From NCBI RefSeq assembly GCF_040222385.1, contig NZ_JAVKDF010000023.1:124001-188000 (forward strand): a DNA stretch of 64,000 bases, written 5' to 3'. Origin of the DNA: Imperialibacter sp040222385 (lineage in GTDB: Bacteria; Bacteroidota; Bacteroidia; Cytophagales; Cyclobacteriaceae). This document shows, piece by piece, positions 30,684 through 38,739 of the stretch. Within the stretch, counting starts at the first letter, position 1, and each line of letters opens with the position of its first letter. The position numbers and the translations under genes were made by a program. The notes beneath the pieces are model-generated. The model searched no databases. It had not been told where the DNA came from and saw only the letters and a program-made list of their open reading frames with translations.

Positions 30684-31264
30684 CGGCTTTTGATCATGCA
30701 CCCGGTTGGTCTGGTGGTTTTTTTGGCAACCGCTTTCCCAGCAGCTAAAGCCCTGGCAGCATTGGCCAGGTACGTTTCGGTCACCTCTTCTTCCGACATG
30801 GGATTGTCGTCGAAAGCTCCCTGATAGACCAATTCAAAATTGCTTCCTGAAGCCTTGATAAGGAACACTTCTGGTGTTTTTTGGGCGTTGAACATTTTCA
30901 CACACTGCTGCTGTTTGTCGGCCAGGTAGGGAAAAGGATAGCTTTTTCCTTTCATCTTTTCCACTGCATCATCGGGGCTTAGAATGCCGTCGTTGGGATT
31001 TACCAACACTGTGTGAATGCCCAGTCCTTTGAGTTCAGCTGCCAGCGAGACTATTCGCTTTTCGTAGAGCTTGGCATAAGGGCAGTGTTCGCTCGTAAAA
31101 AACACGACAATACCTTTAGCTCCGGACAAACTTGAAAAACTAAAGGATTTTCCTGACGAAACGTCCTGCAGGTTGATATCGCCCGAGATAGTTTGGCTAT
31201 AAACCGGCGCAGTAGTTTGAAGTAAGCAGGCAACTAAAAAAAATACACAAGCAGTCTTTTTCAA
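30677..31264 (-). CDS. Exported redoxin-domain (AhpC/TSA-like) protein
   Basis: A signal peptide (VFFLVACLLQTTAPVYSQ) precedes a thioredoxin-fold domain. The active-site segment is FTSEHCPYAKLYEKRI, with a single Cys followed by Pro, as in the peroxiredoxin-like SxHCPY family rather than CxxC thioredoxins. A second Cys occurs at KQQQCVKMFNAQKTPEVFLI. A redox or thiol-peroxidase role in the periplasm is plausible but unproven. The C-terminus is rich in Lys and Arg. The gene converges on the SirB1-like gene with a 7-base overlap. Confidence 0.78.
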   Translation of the reverse strand: MKKTACVFFLVACLLQTTAPVYSQTISGDINLQDVSSGKSFSFSSLSGAKGIVVFFTSEHCPYAKLYEKRIVSLAAELKGLGIHTVLVNPNDGILSPDDAVEKMKGKSYPFPYLADKQQQCVKMFNAQKTPEVFLIKASGSNFELVYQGAFDDNPMSEEEVTETYLANAARALAAGKAVAKKTTRPTGCMIKSRQ

Positions 31265-31320
31265 TTCTAATATTCTTTTAAGAAGATAAAATATAAAATA
31301 TTTTATATAAATATAGCTAT

Positions 31321-31956
31321 TTATCGGGTATATACCACCCAGTTTTCTTTCATTCGAAAGAAATCGAGAGATATTTTTTTAATGCTACCACTAATATTCG
31401 CCTTAGACAATACCTTTTTTTTGGTATTTTCTATGCTCTCTATTGTTATGTCGTCCTTCAGCGACAAACCGCTTCTTCCGTTCATTTTGAAAATAGCTTC
31501 CTTGGCGGCCCAAATGAGGCATAGCTGATCGAGGTTGTTTCCTTCAATCAAAGATAATTCCTCGTCATTCACATATTTCCTGCTGGCTCTCACGAGTTGT
31601 TCCCTTGGTCTTTCAATATCTATGCCAACAGGCTTTTTGAGATGGATACAGCTTACCGCATACGGATAGGCATGCGACCATGAAAGGAAAAACTCATCTC
31701 CTTTCGGATGAGGCTTGCCGTGGAAGTCTTTATAAACTCCGTGAAACGGTATGTTGATGGCTTCGGTCAGATGTTCGGTAGCAAAACGGCAGGCAAGGTA
31801 CTCCAGTCTCTTGATGGGGTGTATGGTTCCTTCCTGTCCATTGTCGATCCAGGGGGTTCTGTGAAGGCGCTCTTCAAATTCCTCATACGACTCGGTGATT
31901 TCCCAAATCGCCAGAATTTCGTCCTCACTAATACGTTTCGTCAGAACCACTGGCAT
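31321..31956 (-). CDS. 4'-phosphopantetheinyl transferase (Sfp-type)
   Basis: The enzyme moves phosphopantetheine from CoA to acyl- or peptidyl-carrier proteins. Magnesium-binding motifs are clear: VGIDIERPREQL and, about 45 residues later, IWAAKEAIFKMNGRSGLSL, the classic W-[A]-x-K-E-x-x-x-K pattern. I start at the ATG giving 211 residues (MPVVLTKRISEDE); an upstream ATG would add 32 residues and overlap the divergent WD40 gene. No carrier-protein or polyketide genes are in the window, so it may serve fatty acid synthesis or a distant pathway. Confidence 0.88.
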   Translation of the reverse strand: MPVVLTKRISEDEILAIWEITESYEEFEERLHRTPWIDNGQEGTIHPIKRLEYLACRFATEHLTEAINIPFHGVYKDFHGKPHPKGDEFFLSWSHAYPYAVSCIHLKKPVGIDIERPREQLVRASRKYVNDEELSLIEGNNLDQLCLIWAAKEAIFKMNGRSGLSLKDDITIESIENTKKKVLSKANISGSIKKISLDFFRMKENWVVYTR

Positions 31957-31962
31957 CTTTTG

Positions 31963-31970
31963 TATGTTTG
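31963..31970 (+). promoter_or_regulatory. Putative -7 promoter element for the WD40 gene
   Basis: TATGTTTG matches TAnnTTTG exactly, 36 bases before the WD40 start codon and in the divergent gap after the phosphopantetheinyl transferase start. No TTG is present at the usual -33 spacing. Confidence 0.4.
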
Positions 31971-32005
31971 TAATCCGTTGATCGAAACTAAAGAGAGATA
32001 GTGCA

Positions 32006-32935
32006 ATGTCAAAAGTGGAGGTGAAAAAATTAGCTGCCATTACCGGGCACAAGGACTGTATTTACACGTTAGCTCCTGGAGATACCAACCAACTGTTTTA
32101 TTCCGCCGCCGGCGATGGTATGGTGGCTAGCTGGGATTTGGAGGCACCGGAAAATGGGAGATTGGTGGCTAAGCTGGATAATTCAATTTATGCGCTTTGT
32201 TATATTCGTGAGGCTGGTTTTTTGGTTGCCGGACATAACTACGACGGCATTCATTTCATTGATACTGCCAAAGGCAAAGAAAAAGCTTCCCTGAAGTTGA
32301 CCGACGCCGCCATATTTGATATTCAGTATTACAGGGATTTATTATTTGTGGCCACCGGTAGTGGCGAGGTAATCATCATTGACTGGCCAAACGTAAAAAT
32401 TGTTCGAAGGCTTAAATTCAGTGACAAAAGCGCCAGAACGATTGCAGTTAACCCGGTAGACAGACACCTGGCGGTGGGCTACAGCGACGCTACCATAAGA
32501 GTGATCGATCTTCAAACTTACGATGTGGTTCATACCATCGATTCTCACACCAATTCCGTGTTTTCCGTTTGCTACTCACCTGACTTTAAGTGGTTGCTAA
32601 GCGGGGGTAGGGATGCTCATTTGAAGGTGTGGGATGTGGAGAAGGACTATGTGGCTTTTGAGTCCATAGTCGCTCATATGTATGCCATCAATCATATTGC
32701 CTATAGTCCTTCAGGCAGCCATTTTGTAACATGCAGCATGGACAAAAGCATCAAGGTGTGGGATGCTTCTACACTGCAGCTGATAAAGGTCATCGATAAA
32801 GCACGCCATGCCGGGCATGGCACTTCCGTGAATAAAATGCTGTGGACGTCTTACAAAGACCAGCTTGTTTCTGCCAGTGACGACAGGTCCATATCGGTGT
32901 GGGATTTGAATTTCAACCCCTCTCACTTTGAATGA
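32006..32935 (+). CDS. WD40-repeat beta-propeller protein
   Basis: The 309-residue protein consists of about seven WD40 repeats; clear ones end in MVASWDLE, HLKVWDVE, SIKVWDAS and SISVWDLN, with GH dipeptides upstream (AITGHKDCIYTL, VAGHNYDGIHF). There is no signal peptide, so it acts in the cytoplasm. WD40 propellers are protein-interaction scaffolds and no partner can be named from sequence. It is divergent from the phosphopantetheinyl transferase gene. Confidence 0.88.
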   Translation: MSKVEVKKLAAITGHKDCIYTLAPGDTNQLFYSAAGDGMVASWDLEAPENGRLVAKLDNSIYALCYIREAGFLVAGHNYDGIHFIDTAKGKEKASLKLTDAAIFDIQYYRDLLFVATGSGEVIIIDWPNVKIVRRLKFSDKSARTIAVNPVDRHLAVGYSDATIRVIDLQTYDVVHTIDSHTNSVFSVCYSPDFKWLLSGGRDAHLKVWDVEKDYVAFESIVAHMYAINHIAYSPSGSHFVTCSMDKSIKVWDASTLQLIKVIDKARHAGHGTSVNKMLWTSYKDQLVSASDDRSISVWDLNFNPSHFE

Positions 32936-33047
32936 CAATAGATTTTACCTACCTTTCCTCCCTATTTTAGCTCACCTGCAACTTCATTTTCGGTTTATTA
33001 GTTAACCCCTTGGCGATACCGCCGTCGAAAGGAAGATATACTATCAG

Positions 33048-33842
33048 ATGAAAATTACTCCATTAGAAATAAGGCAAAAGGCTTTTGAAAAGGCTTTTAG
33101 GGGCCTCGACAAAGATGAAGTGAATGCATTTTTGCTGACGCTTTCACAAGAATGGGAGAGGATGCAAGATGAGCACAAGGAGCTGCGCTACAAACTGGAG
33201 GCCGCCGAAAAAGAAGTTGCCAAGCTTCGTGAAGTTGAAAGTTCGCTGTTCAAAACCCTCAAAACTGCTGACGATACTGCTGCTAACCTCATTGAGCAGG
33301 CAAGCAAAGCCGCTGAACTTCATATGAAGGAGACGCAAATGAAGGCGGAGGCGCTTATGAGTGAGGCAAAAAATAAGGCCCGTGCGATGATAGAGAGGGC
33401 TGAAGATCATTCAAGAGAAATTATTGAAGATTTGCATGAGGAAGTGAAAACCCTGGAGCAAACCTATAAGTCTATTGAGAACCACCGTGACAATTTGATC
33501 AATAGCCTGAGGATGTCGTCCAGCGATATCATGGAGAAGGTGGATCGCATCGAAAAGAATAGAAGCGGCAAAACCTTTGACGAGCAATTGAAAAAGGTAA
33601 AGGCACTCTCCCGTGTGAAAAAGGAGATTTTTTCGGATGAGGATGTGAAGCTTGAGTCGCCTACTGAGGTCAGAAAACTCTCCGTGGAAGCCGAGGTAAA
33701 GCCAGCTCAAAAAACCCCCGTAAAAGAAGAGGTCAAAGCGAAGACCGTCACCGAATCCAGAAAGGTGATCAAGGTAGCAGGTGAGGAGTACAGCCTGGAG
33801 GAAATCAGCTCGACAGGCTCATTTTTTGATGAGCTGAATTGA
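33048..33842 (+). CDS. DivIVA-domain coiled-coil protein
   Basis: The N-terminus MKITPLEIRQKAFEKAFRGLD followed by VNAFL (cited in parts) is the DivIVA lipid-binding motif known from Gram-positive cell-division and polarity proteins. Coiled-coil heptads run from about residue 30 to 160. The tail is charged and low in complexity (PAQKTPVKEEVKAKTV). Bacteroidota have such proteins but their role is poorly known; a scaffold in division or envelope growth is inferred. Its stop codon overlaps the folB start (TGATG), so translation is coupled. Confidence 0.85.
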   Translation: MKITPLEIRQKAFEKAFRGLDKDEVNAFLLTLSQEWERMQDEHKELRYKLEAAEKEVAKLREVESSLFKTLKTADDTAANLIEQASKAAELHMKETQMKAEALMSEAKNKARAMIERAEDHSREIIEDLHEEVKTLEQTYKSIENHRDNLINSLRMSSSDIMEKVDRIEKNRSGKTFDEQLKKVKALSRVKKEIFSDEDVKLESPTEVRKLSVEAEVKPAQKTPVKEEVKAKTVTESRKVIKVAGEEYSLEEISSTGSFFDELN

Positions 33843-34201
33843 TGCAGGGAAAAATTGCACTGAAGGGGCTGATGTTTCACTCTTTTCATGGCGTTCATAG
33901 CTTTGAACGTGAAAGGGGCAATGATTTTCGCATTGACCTGGTTTTCCAAACAGACATTTCCAAGGCCGCTTTGTCAGATAAACTGACTGACACACTCGAC
34001 TATGAAGAGGTGTATCAGATAGTGGCTGAAATCATGGAGGTTCCGGTTAACTTACTTGAGCACCTGGCCTATAAAATATCAGAGAAGCTTTTTGAAGCAT
34101 ACACCGAGGTAAAGATACTTGACATAACAGTGGCTAAGATACTGCCGCCGCTGGAGGGTAGGTGTGAGGAGTCGTCAGTGAGCCTGGTCAGGCACCGGTA
34201 G
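33842..34201 (+). CDS. folB: Dihydroneopterin aldolase
   Basis: FolB cleaves 7,8-dihydroneopterin to the pterin precursor of folate plus glycolaldehyde. The 119-residue protein has the tunnelling fold: it begins GKIALKGLMFHSFHGVHSFE, continues with DTLDYEEVYQIVAEIM and ends with ILDITVAKILPPLEG, matching the FolB pattern. The ATG used overlaps the DivIVA stop in TGATG; a TTG one codon upstream is also open. The 3' end overlaps the convergent IscA-like gene by 27 bases. Confidence 0.9.
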   Translation: MQGKIALKGLMFHSFHGVHSFERERGNDFRIDLVFQTDISKAALSDKLTDTLDYEEVYQIVAEIMEVPVNLLEHLAYKISEKLFEAYTEVKILDITVAKILPPLEGRCEESSVSLVRHR

Positions 34202-34495
34202 GTCGGGGTTGACAAAGGAAAAACCACGGGCATCGGCGCCATCGTAAAAATCTACTTCCAAACCGATCAGGTACATGGTGTGCCTTTTCTCAATAAACAC
34301 GGAAATTCCCGCTATTGAGTACTCAATGTCACCCTCTTTTTTCTTATCGAAACCAAGCATATAGGAAACACCTGCACAGCCGGCTCCTCTGATGCCAATG
34401 CGCAGCCCATAGCCTTCCGGTATCTTCTTTTTGGCAATGATCTCTTTGATCTCCCCCAGCGCTTTCTCGCTAATACTTACAGGGTGTATATTCAT
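34175..34495 (-). CDS. IscA/HesB-like iron-sulfur protein lacking the C-terminal Cys pair
   Basis: IscA-type proteins help assemble or carry iron-sulfur clusters. The 106-residue protein has the family core (ISEKALGEIKEII, then YGLRIGIRGAGCAGVSYML with Cys40, and DFYDGADARGFSFVNP). Classical IscA, SufA and ErpA end with CGCG just after the NP segment; this chain instead ends DLPVPDQAH with no Cys. Only one of the three canonical cluster ligands remains, so its role may differ. It converges on folB with a 27-base overlap. Confidence 0.85.
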   Translation of the reverse strand: MNIHPVSISEKALGEIKEIIAKKKIPEGYGLRIGIRGAGCAGVSYMLGFDKKKEGDIEYSIAGISVFIEKRHTMYLIGLEVDFYDGADARGFSFVNPDLPVPDQAH

Positions 34496-34618
34496 CTGTA
34501 TTCGCTAATTTTTCCTGAACCCCGGCAAAGTTGGTGCAATTCGGGGATTTAAATTTATTTATTTTGAAAACGGTAAGTCCGTTAAAATAATTCTAACTTC
34601 AAATCAAAACCCTGGTAA

Positions 34619-35140
34619 ATGGAGCCCTTAGTTGATCTTGCGAAAATTATTATTCCGGCTGGTCTGGTACTTTATGCTATGTACCTGATGGTGCGGTCGT
34701 TTCTGAACAAAGAGTTGGAAAAACGAATGCTTGAGCTGAAAATGAAGAATACCGAGAGCATTCTTCCTATCAGGCTCCAGGCCTATGAGAGAATGTGCCT
34801 TTTTCTGGAACGGATATCGCCAAGTAACCTGCTTGCCAGGCTGAGCACCGGCAACCTCACTTCTAAGGAACTGCAGCATGTGCTTCTCAAGGAGATCCGG
34901 GACGAGTTTAACCACAATTTGTCGCAGCAGCTGTACATGTCAGACGACGCCTGGAGGTCGATAAAAAGCGCCATGGAAAGTGTGATTATGATTGTTAATC
35001 AGGCGATTACGGAAGTGAATCCTGAGTCGAAGAGCATTGAGTTGGCAAAGGCTGTTATTCAAAGGGCCATGCAAGAGGAGCGTGATCCGGTAGAGCAGGC
35101 CTTGAGTTTTATGAAAGATGAAATCAGAAAGGTGTTTTAG
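34619..35140 (+). CDS. Conserved hypothetical membrane-anchored protein
   Basis: A single membrane helix lies near residues 8-28 (IIIPAGLVLYAMYLMVRSFL). It is followed by a 145-residue charged, helical cytoplasmic region with no Cys clusters or recognised catalytic motif. I recall similar proteins as widespread hypotheticals in Bacteroidota but cannot name a function. It starts a two-gene unit: the YkvA-like gene begins 6 bases after its stop. Confidence 0.7.
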   Translation: MEPLVDLAKIIIPAGLVLYAMYLMVRSFLNKELEKRMLELKMKNTESILPIRLQAYERMCLFLERISPSNLLARLSTGNLTSKELQHVLLKEIRDEFNHNLSQQLYMSDDAWRSIKSAMESVIMIVNQAITEVNPESKSIELAKAVIQRAMQEERDPVEQALSFMKDEIRKVF

Positions 35141-35145
35141 GTCAT

Positions 35146-35553
35146 ATGGAGGAGAATAAGGAAAAGAAAGCACTGTCGTCGTATGAAAAGAAAGCCGAGA
35201 GGGTACTTCGGGATGGCGATCGTGTGGATAAAATAATTGGGAGTGTGTCCACAAAGCTTGGCGAGATTACCCAGAGCAGTGAAAGACTCAGTGGTTTTGT
35301 CGGGCGAATCAAGGTCATTTCCAGAATGGTGAAGAACTATATTTCTGGTAATTACCGTGTGATGCCCTGGAAAAGTATCGTCCTCCTGGTTGCAGGTCTT
35401 ATTTATTTCATCACTCCTATCGACCTTATTCCTGATTTTATCCCAGCGCTGGGCCTGATCGATGATATCTCCATGATTGCTTTTATTTACCGCAGCTTAA
35501 AGCAGGATATTGACGAGTACCTGTTATGGGAAAGGGATAATTTCTCGATTTGA
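35146..35553 (+). CDS. YkvA-family (DUF1232) membrane protein
   Basis: The 135-residue protein has the DUF1232 signature near residues 82-120: a hydrophobic segment VLLVAGLIYFITPIDLIPDF followed by IPALGLIDDISMIAFIYR. This small membrane domain occurs widely in bacteria with no established function. The N-terminal half is charged and probably cytoplasmic. It is almost certainly cotranscribed with the preceding hypothetical gene. Confidence 0.85.
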   Translation: MEENKEKKALSSYEKKAERVLRDGDRVDKIIGSVSTKLGEITQSSERLSGFVGRIKVISRMVKNYISGNYRVMPWKSIVLLVAGLIYFITPIDLIPDFIPALGLIDDISMIAFIYRSLKQDIDEYLLWERDNFSI

Positions 35554-35815
35554 AAAGGGCTGAGCAGTTGGCAAAATAGGGGGTGACTAAATTTTCCAAA
35601 GGATATTTTGTACTTAAGCAAGATGGAAATAACTTTATCTTAAACGACTTGCCGTTTAATGCCAGCAATAATATTTCAATAAGCGGGTAAGTGTTTTTTC
35701 TCAACCAGCGCCAGCCAGAAAATAGGTCTGTGGAAAGAGTGGCCGCAGTGGCGGTATCCGTCAATGGTTTTAAGTAGCCTTTAGATAGAGTTGCCGACAA
35801 TTAAACTTCAATGAT

Positions 35816-36487
35816 ATGGGTAAGACTGCACTTATAGCTGGCGCCACTGGTCTGGTTGGCAAATCGTTGCTGGATCAGCTGGTTGGCGATGATTATTACG
35901 ATAAAATTGTAGTCCTCACACGAAGAGATCTCCCATCTGCAAGCAGCAAAGTTCGGGCTGTTATAACAGATTTTGAGAATTTGGAGAGACTTTCCGCTGA
36001 TATGCAGGCCCATCATTTTTTTTGCTGCCTGGGCACTACTTTGAAAAGGGCTGGGTCGAAGGAAGCGTTTTTCAAAGTGGATTATACCTACTGTTTCAAT
36101 CTGGCTCAAGTGGCCGCTAAAACTGCTACTTGTGAGCAATTTCATGTGGTTACTTCGCTGGGAGCCAATGCTGAGTCGGTCATTTATTACAACAAGGTGA
36201 AAGGAATGCTGGAGGATGCATTGAAAAAACTGGGCCTCCCTTCGCTGTATATTTACCAACCCTCTCTTCTTTTGGGTGAAAGGAATGAGCGTCGCCCTTT
36301 CGAAGAAATTGCCAAGTTTTTTTCCAACCTATTCTCCTTTTTTATGATAGGATCGAGTAGAAAGCTTTTTGCTATCGAGGCCAGCAGGGTGGCAAAAGGA
36401 ATGGTCGTTACAGCCAAAAAGGGGCTACCAGGCCTCCATGTTTTCCCCTCCCGACAAATTGAAAAAATTACGACCACAAAGGATTAG
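35816..36487 (+). CDS. NAD(P)H-binding short-chain oxidoreductase-like protein
   Basis: The N-terminus GKTALIAGATGLVGKSLLDQL contains the glycine-rich NAD(P) motif (G-A-T-G-L-V-G). The segment VVTSLGANAESVIYYNKVKG carries a Ser and Tyr-Lys-like pattern, and IYQPSLLLGERNERRP follows. This layout matches atypical SDR proteins of the NmrA/HTATIP2 type, about 215 residues long. The substrate is unknown. A 262-base gap precedes it; I see no conserved signal there. Confidence 0.82.
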   Translation: MGKTALIAGATGLVGKSLLDQLVGDDYYDKIVVLTRRDLPSASSKVRAVITDFENLERLSADMQAHHFFCCLGTTLKRAGSKEAFFKVDYTYCFNLAQVAAKTATCEQFHVVTSLGANAESVIYYNKVKGMLEDALKKLGLPSLYIYQPSLLLGERNERRPFEEIAKFFSNLFSFFMIGSSRKLFAIEASRVAKGMVVTAKKGLPGLHVFPSRQIEKITTTKD

Positions 36488-36548
36488 CCTGAATTGATCA
36501 TTAATCGTACTTTGAACCTGATAATGTTTCGAAGGAAAAATACGAGCA

Positions 36549-37001
36549 ATGATAGGAGTGGTTCAAAGAGTGTCGGAAGCATCGGTAACAATTAACGGCG
36601 CCGTCGAAGGAAAAATTGGAACTGGTATTATGTTGCTTCTGGGCATTGAGGAGGCGGATACGCAGGAAGATGTCGAGTGGCTGAGCAGGAAGATTGTCAA
36701 CCTGCGGATTTTTAATGACGATGACGGTGTGATGAACCGAAGCCTTGTGGAGGTGGCAGGCGACATACTGCTTATCAGCCAGTTTACACTACATGCGAGC
36801 ACAAAAAAGGGCAACAGACCTTCCTACATCAAAGCTGCCAGACCGGATGTGGCGGTACCTCTCTATGAGAAAATGATTGCCCAGTTGCAGACTGACCAGC
36901 AAAAGACGATTGAGACGGGTGAGTTTGGTGCCGACATGAAAGTGGCGCTTGTAAACGACGGCCCTGTTACGATCATTATTGATACTAAGAACAAAGCTTA
37001 A
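36549..37001 (+). CDS. dtd: D-aminoacyl-tRNA deacylase
   Basis: Dtd hydrolyses D-aminoacyl-tRNAs and mischarged glycyl-tRNA-Ala, protecting translation. The 150-residue protein starts MIGVVQRVSEASV and carries both active-site signatures: LLISQFTLHASTKKGNRPS near residues 76-94 and ALVNDGPVTIIIDT near the C-terminus. Length and motifs match the family closely. A MazG-like gene starts 11 bases downstream. Confidence 0.95.
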   Translation: MIGVVQRVSEASVTINGAVEGKIGTGIMLLLGIEEADTQEDVEWLSRKIVNLRIFNDDDGVMNRSLVEVAGDILLISQFTLHASTKKGNRPSYIKAARPDVAVPLYEKMIAQLQTDQQKTIETGEFGADMKVALVNDGPVTIIIDTKNKA

Positions 37002-37011
37002 ATCCTTCCAA

Positions 37012-37338
37012 ATGACGATAGAACAAGCACAGGAGCAGGTAGATCATTGGATAAAAACCGTTGGAGTCCGCTATTTTAATGAGCTGACCAACATGACAAT
37101 CCTGACAGAAGAGGTAGGAGAATTGGCCCGTATTATGGCCAGGACTTATGGTGAGCAGTCGTTCAAGGAATCAGACAAGGGCAGAGACCTGGGTGATGAG
37201 ATGGCCGATGTACTATGGGTATTGATTTGTCTTGCCAACCAAACGGGAGTTAACTTAACAGAGGCATTTCAAAAGAACCTGGAGAAAAAGACCAGCAGAG
37301 ACAAGAACCGCCACAAGGGTAATGAGAAGCTGAAGTAG
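37012..37338 (+). CDS. MazG-like nucleotide pyrophosphohydrolase
   Basis: These enzymes hydrolyse NTPs or dNTPs to monophosphates, often cleaning the nucleotide pool. The 108-residue all-helical protein has the magnesium-binding pattern EEVGEL (near residue 29) and DEMADVLW (near residue 60). I use the ATG starting MTIEQAQEQVDHW; a longer frame would overlap dtd. It is cotranscribed with dtd, pairing two quality-control enzymes. Confidence 0.9.
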   Translation: MTIEQAQEQVDHWIKTVGVRYFNELTNMTILTEEVGELARIMARTYGEQSFKESDKGRDLGDEMADVLWVLICLANQTGVNLTEAFQKNLEKKTSRDKNRHKGNEKLK

Positions 37339-37346
37339 GTTTTCGG

Positions 37347-38531
37347 TTAGCTTACCTGCAACACCAATCCCTTCAAATACTCCCCCTCAGGGTGGTAAAT
37401 GCTTACAGGGTGATCGGCTGGCTGGTGCACTTGGTACAGGATGCGAACCTCCCGCCCTGTGGCAGCGGCAGCTGAAAATACAGCCGTACGAAAATCTTGC
37501 GGTGACACCACCTGAGAGCATGAAAACGTAAACAGAATTCCTCCCGGCTTTATTTTTTTAATGGCCTTTTCGTTAATCGTGCGATAGCCCTTGAGGCCGT
37601 TTTCAAGCACCCTTACATGCTTGGCAAAGGCAGGTGGGTCGAGCACAATCACGTCAAAATCGTCGGGCATCTTTGCGAGATAGTCAAAAGCATCCGTACA
37701 AATGGACGTATGTTTTTCCGTTTTTCCGAAATTTAAATCAATGATTTGCTCCGTCAGGTCAATGGCTTTTTGCGAACTATCGACACTTACCACTTCTGTG
37801 GCACCAGCCTTGAGCGCAGAAACTGAAAAGCCGCCGGTGTAGCAGAACGTGTTAAGCACTTTCTTGCCTTTGCTAAACTCCTCCAGCAGTCGTCTGCTTT
37901 CCCGTTGGTCGATAAAAAAGCCTGTTTTCTGGCCTTCTACTACATTGATGGTGAACTTACTTCCGTATTCGTTCACCTCCACGGTGTCGCCTTCCCCAAA
38001 GATAAATCCATCTTCAGCTTGAATAGGCGCTTTAAAAGGAATGGTGCCAGCACTTTTGTTGTAGCAGGCGGTTATGGGGAGGTCAAGCTCTTTGAGGATA
38101 GAAGCAAAAGTGTCTTTCAGCAGATACATGCCAACAGAGTGCGCTTGAAAAACCACCGTTCCGTTGTAGTAGTCCATGATCAGGCCGGGTAAGCCGTCGC
38201 CTTCCCCATGTATCAGGCGGAAAACATTGAGGTTATCTTTTTTTCTTAAACCAACTGCCCTGCGAGCTTCAACTGCTTTTTCAATTTTGGCTTTCCAGAA
38301 GGCTTGATCGATTGTGACATCGGAGAAAGCCACCATGCGCACGGTGATGGAGCCAATTTGGTAGTGGCCAATTCCCAGAAACTTCTTTCTGCTGTCCAGC
38401 ACCTCTACCAGGTCGCCTTCATTTAACTCCTTTGGAGTATGTTGGATAGCCCCTGAAAATACCCATGGGTGGAAACGCTGGATGGAGCGTTCTTTTCCTG
38501 CTTTAAGAATAATAGAGGGATGGGAGGACAT
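37347..38531 (-). CDS. rlmI: Class I rRNA methyltransferase, RlmI type
   Basis: RlmI methylates a cytosine of 23S rRNA using S-adenosylmethionine. The N-terminal PUA domain is visible (KAGKERSIQRFHPWVFSGAI), followed by an EEHD-like central domain with RLIHGEGDGLPGLIMDYYNG. The Rossmann methyltransferase domain contains LNTFCYTGGFSVSALKAGA and the catalytic DVIVLDPPAFAKH. At 394 residues it matches the E. coli enzyme in length. It converges on the MazG-like gene with an 8-base gap. Confidence 0.92.
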   Translation of the reverse strand: MSSHPSIILKAGKERSIQRFHPWVFSGAIQHTPKELNEGDLVEVLDSRKKFLGIGHYQIGSITVRMVAFSDVTIDQAFWKAKIEKAVEARRAVGLRKKDNLNVFRLIHGEGDGLPGLIMDYYNGTVVFQAHSVGMYLLKDTFASILKELDLPITACYNKSAGTIPFKAPIQAEDGFIFGEGDTVEVNEYGSKFTINVVEGQKTGFFIDQRESRRLLEEFSKGKKVLNTFCYTGGFSVSALKAGATEVVSVDSSQKAIDLTEQIIDLNFGKTEKHTSICTDAFDYLAKMPDDFDVIVLDPPAFAKHVRVLENGLKGYRTINEKAIKKIKPGGILFTFSCSQVVSPQDFRTAVFSAAAATGREVRILYQVHQPADHPVSIYHPEGEYLKGLVLQVS

Positions 38532-38548
38532 GGTTCTTTATTAAGCCG

Positions 38549-38556
38549 CAAACTTA
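38549..38556 (-). promoter_or_regulatory. Putative -7 promoter element for rlmI
   Basis: On the minus strand this reads TAAGTTTG, an exact TAnnTTTG match 17 bases before the rlmI start, leaving a short leader. No matching -33 TTG is evident. Confidence 0.4.
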
Positions 38557-38739
38557 TGAAATCGGTTGGAAAGTTAGTGATTATAAGTGACCGATATGTG
38601 AGGTCAACCTGCGATGGATGATGATTTTGTCAATGCTGCAGATATTAAGCGGTAGAAAATTCGGACATCCTCAGAAATATTGCTTATATTTTATGAGGAT
38701 CATATAAGGATGAAGAAACCAACCCAAAATAGTCAAGCC

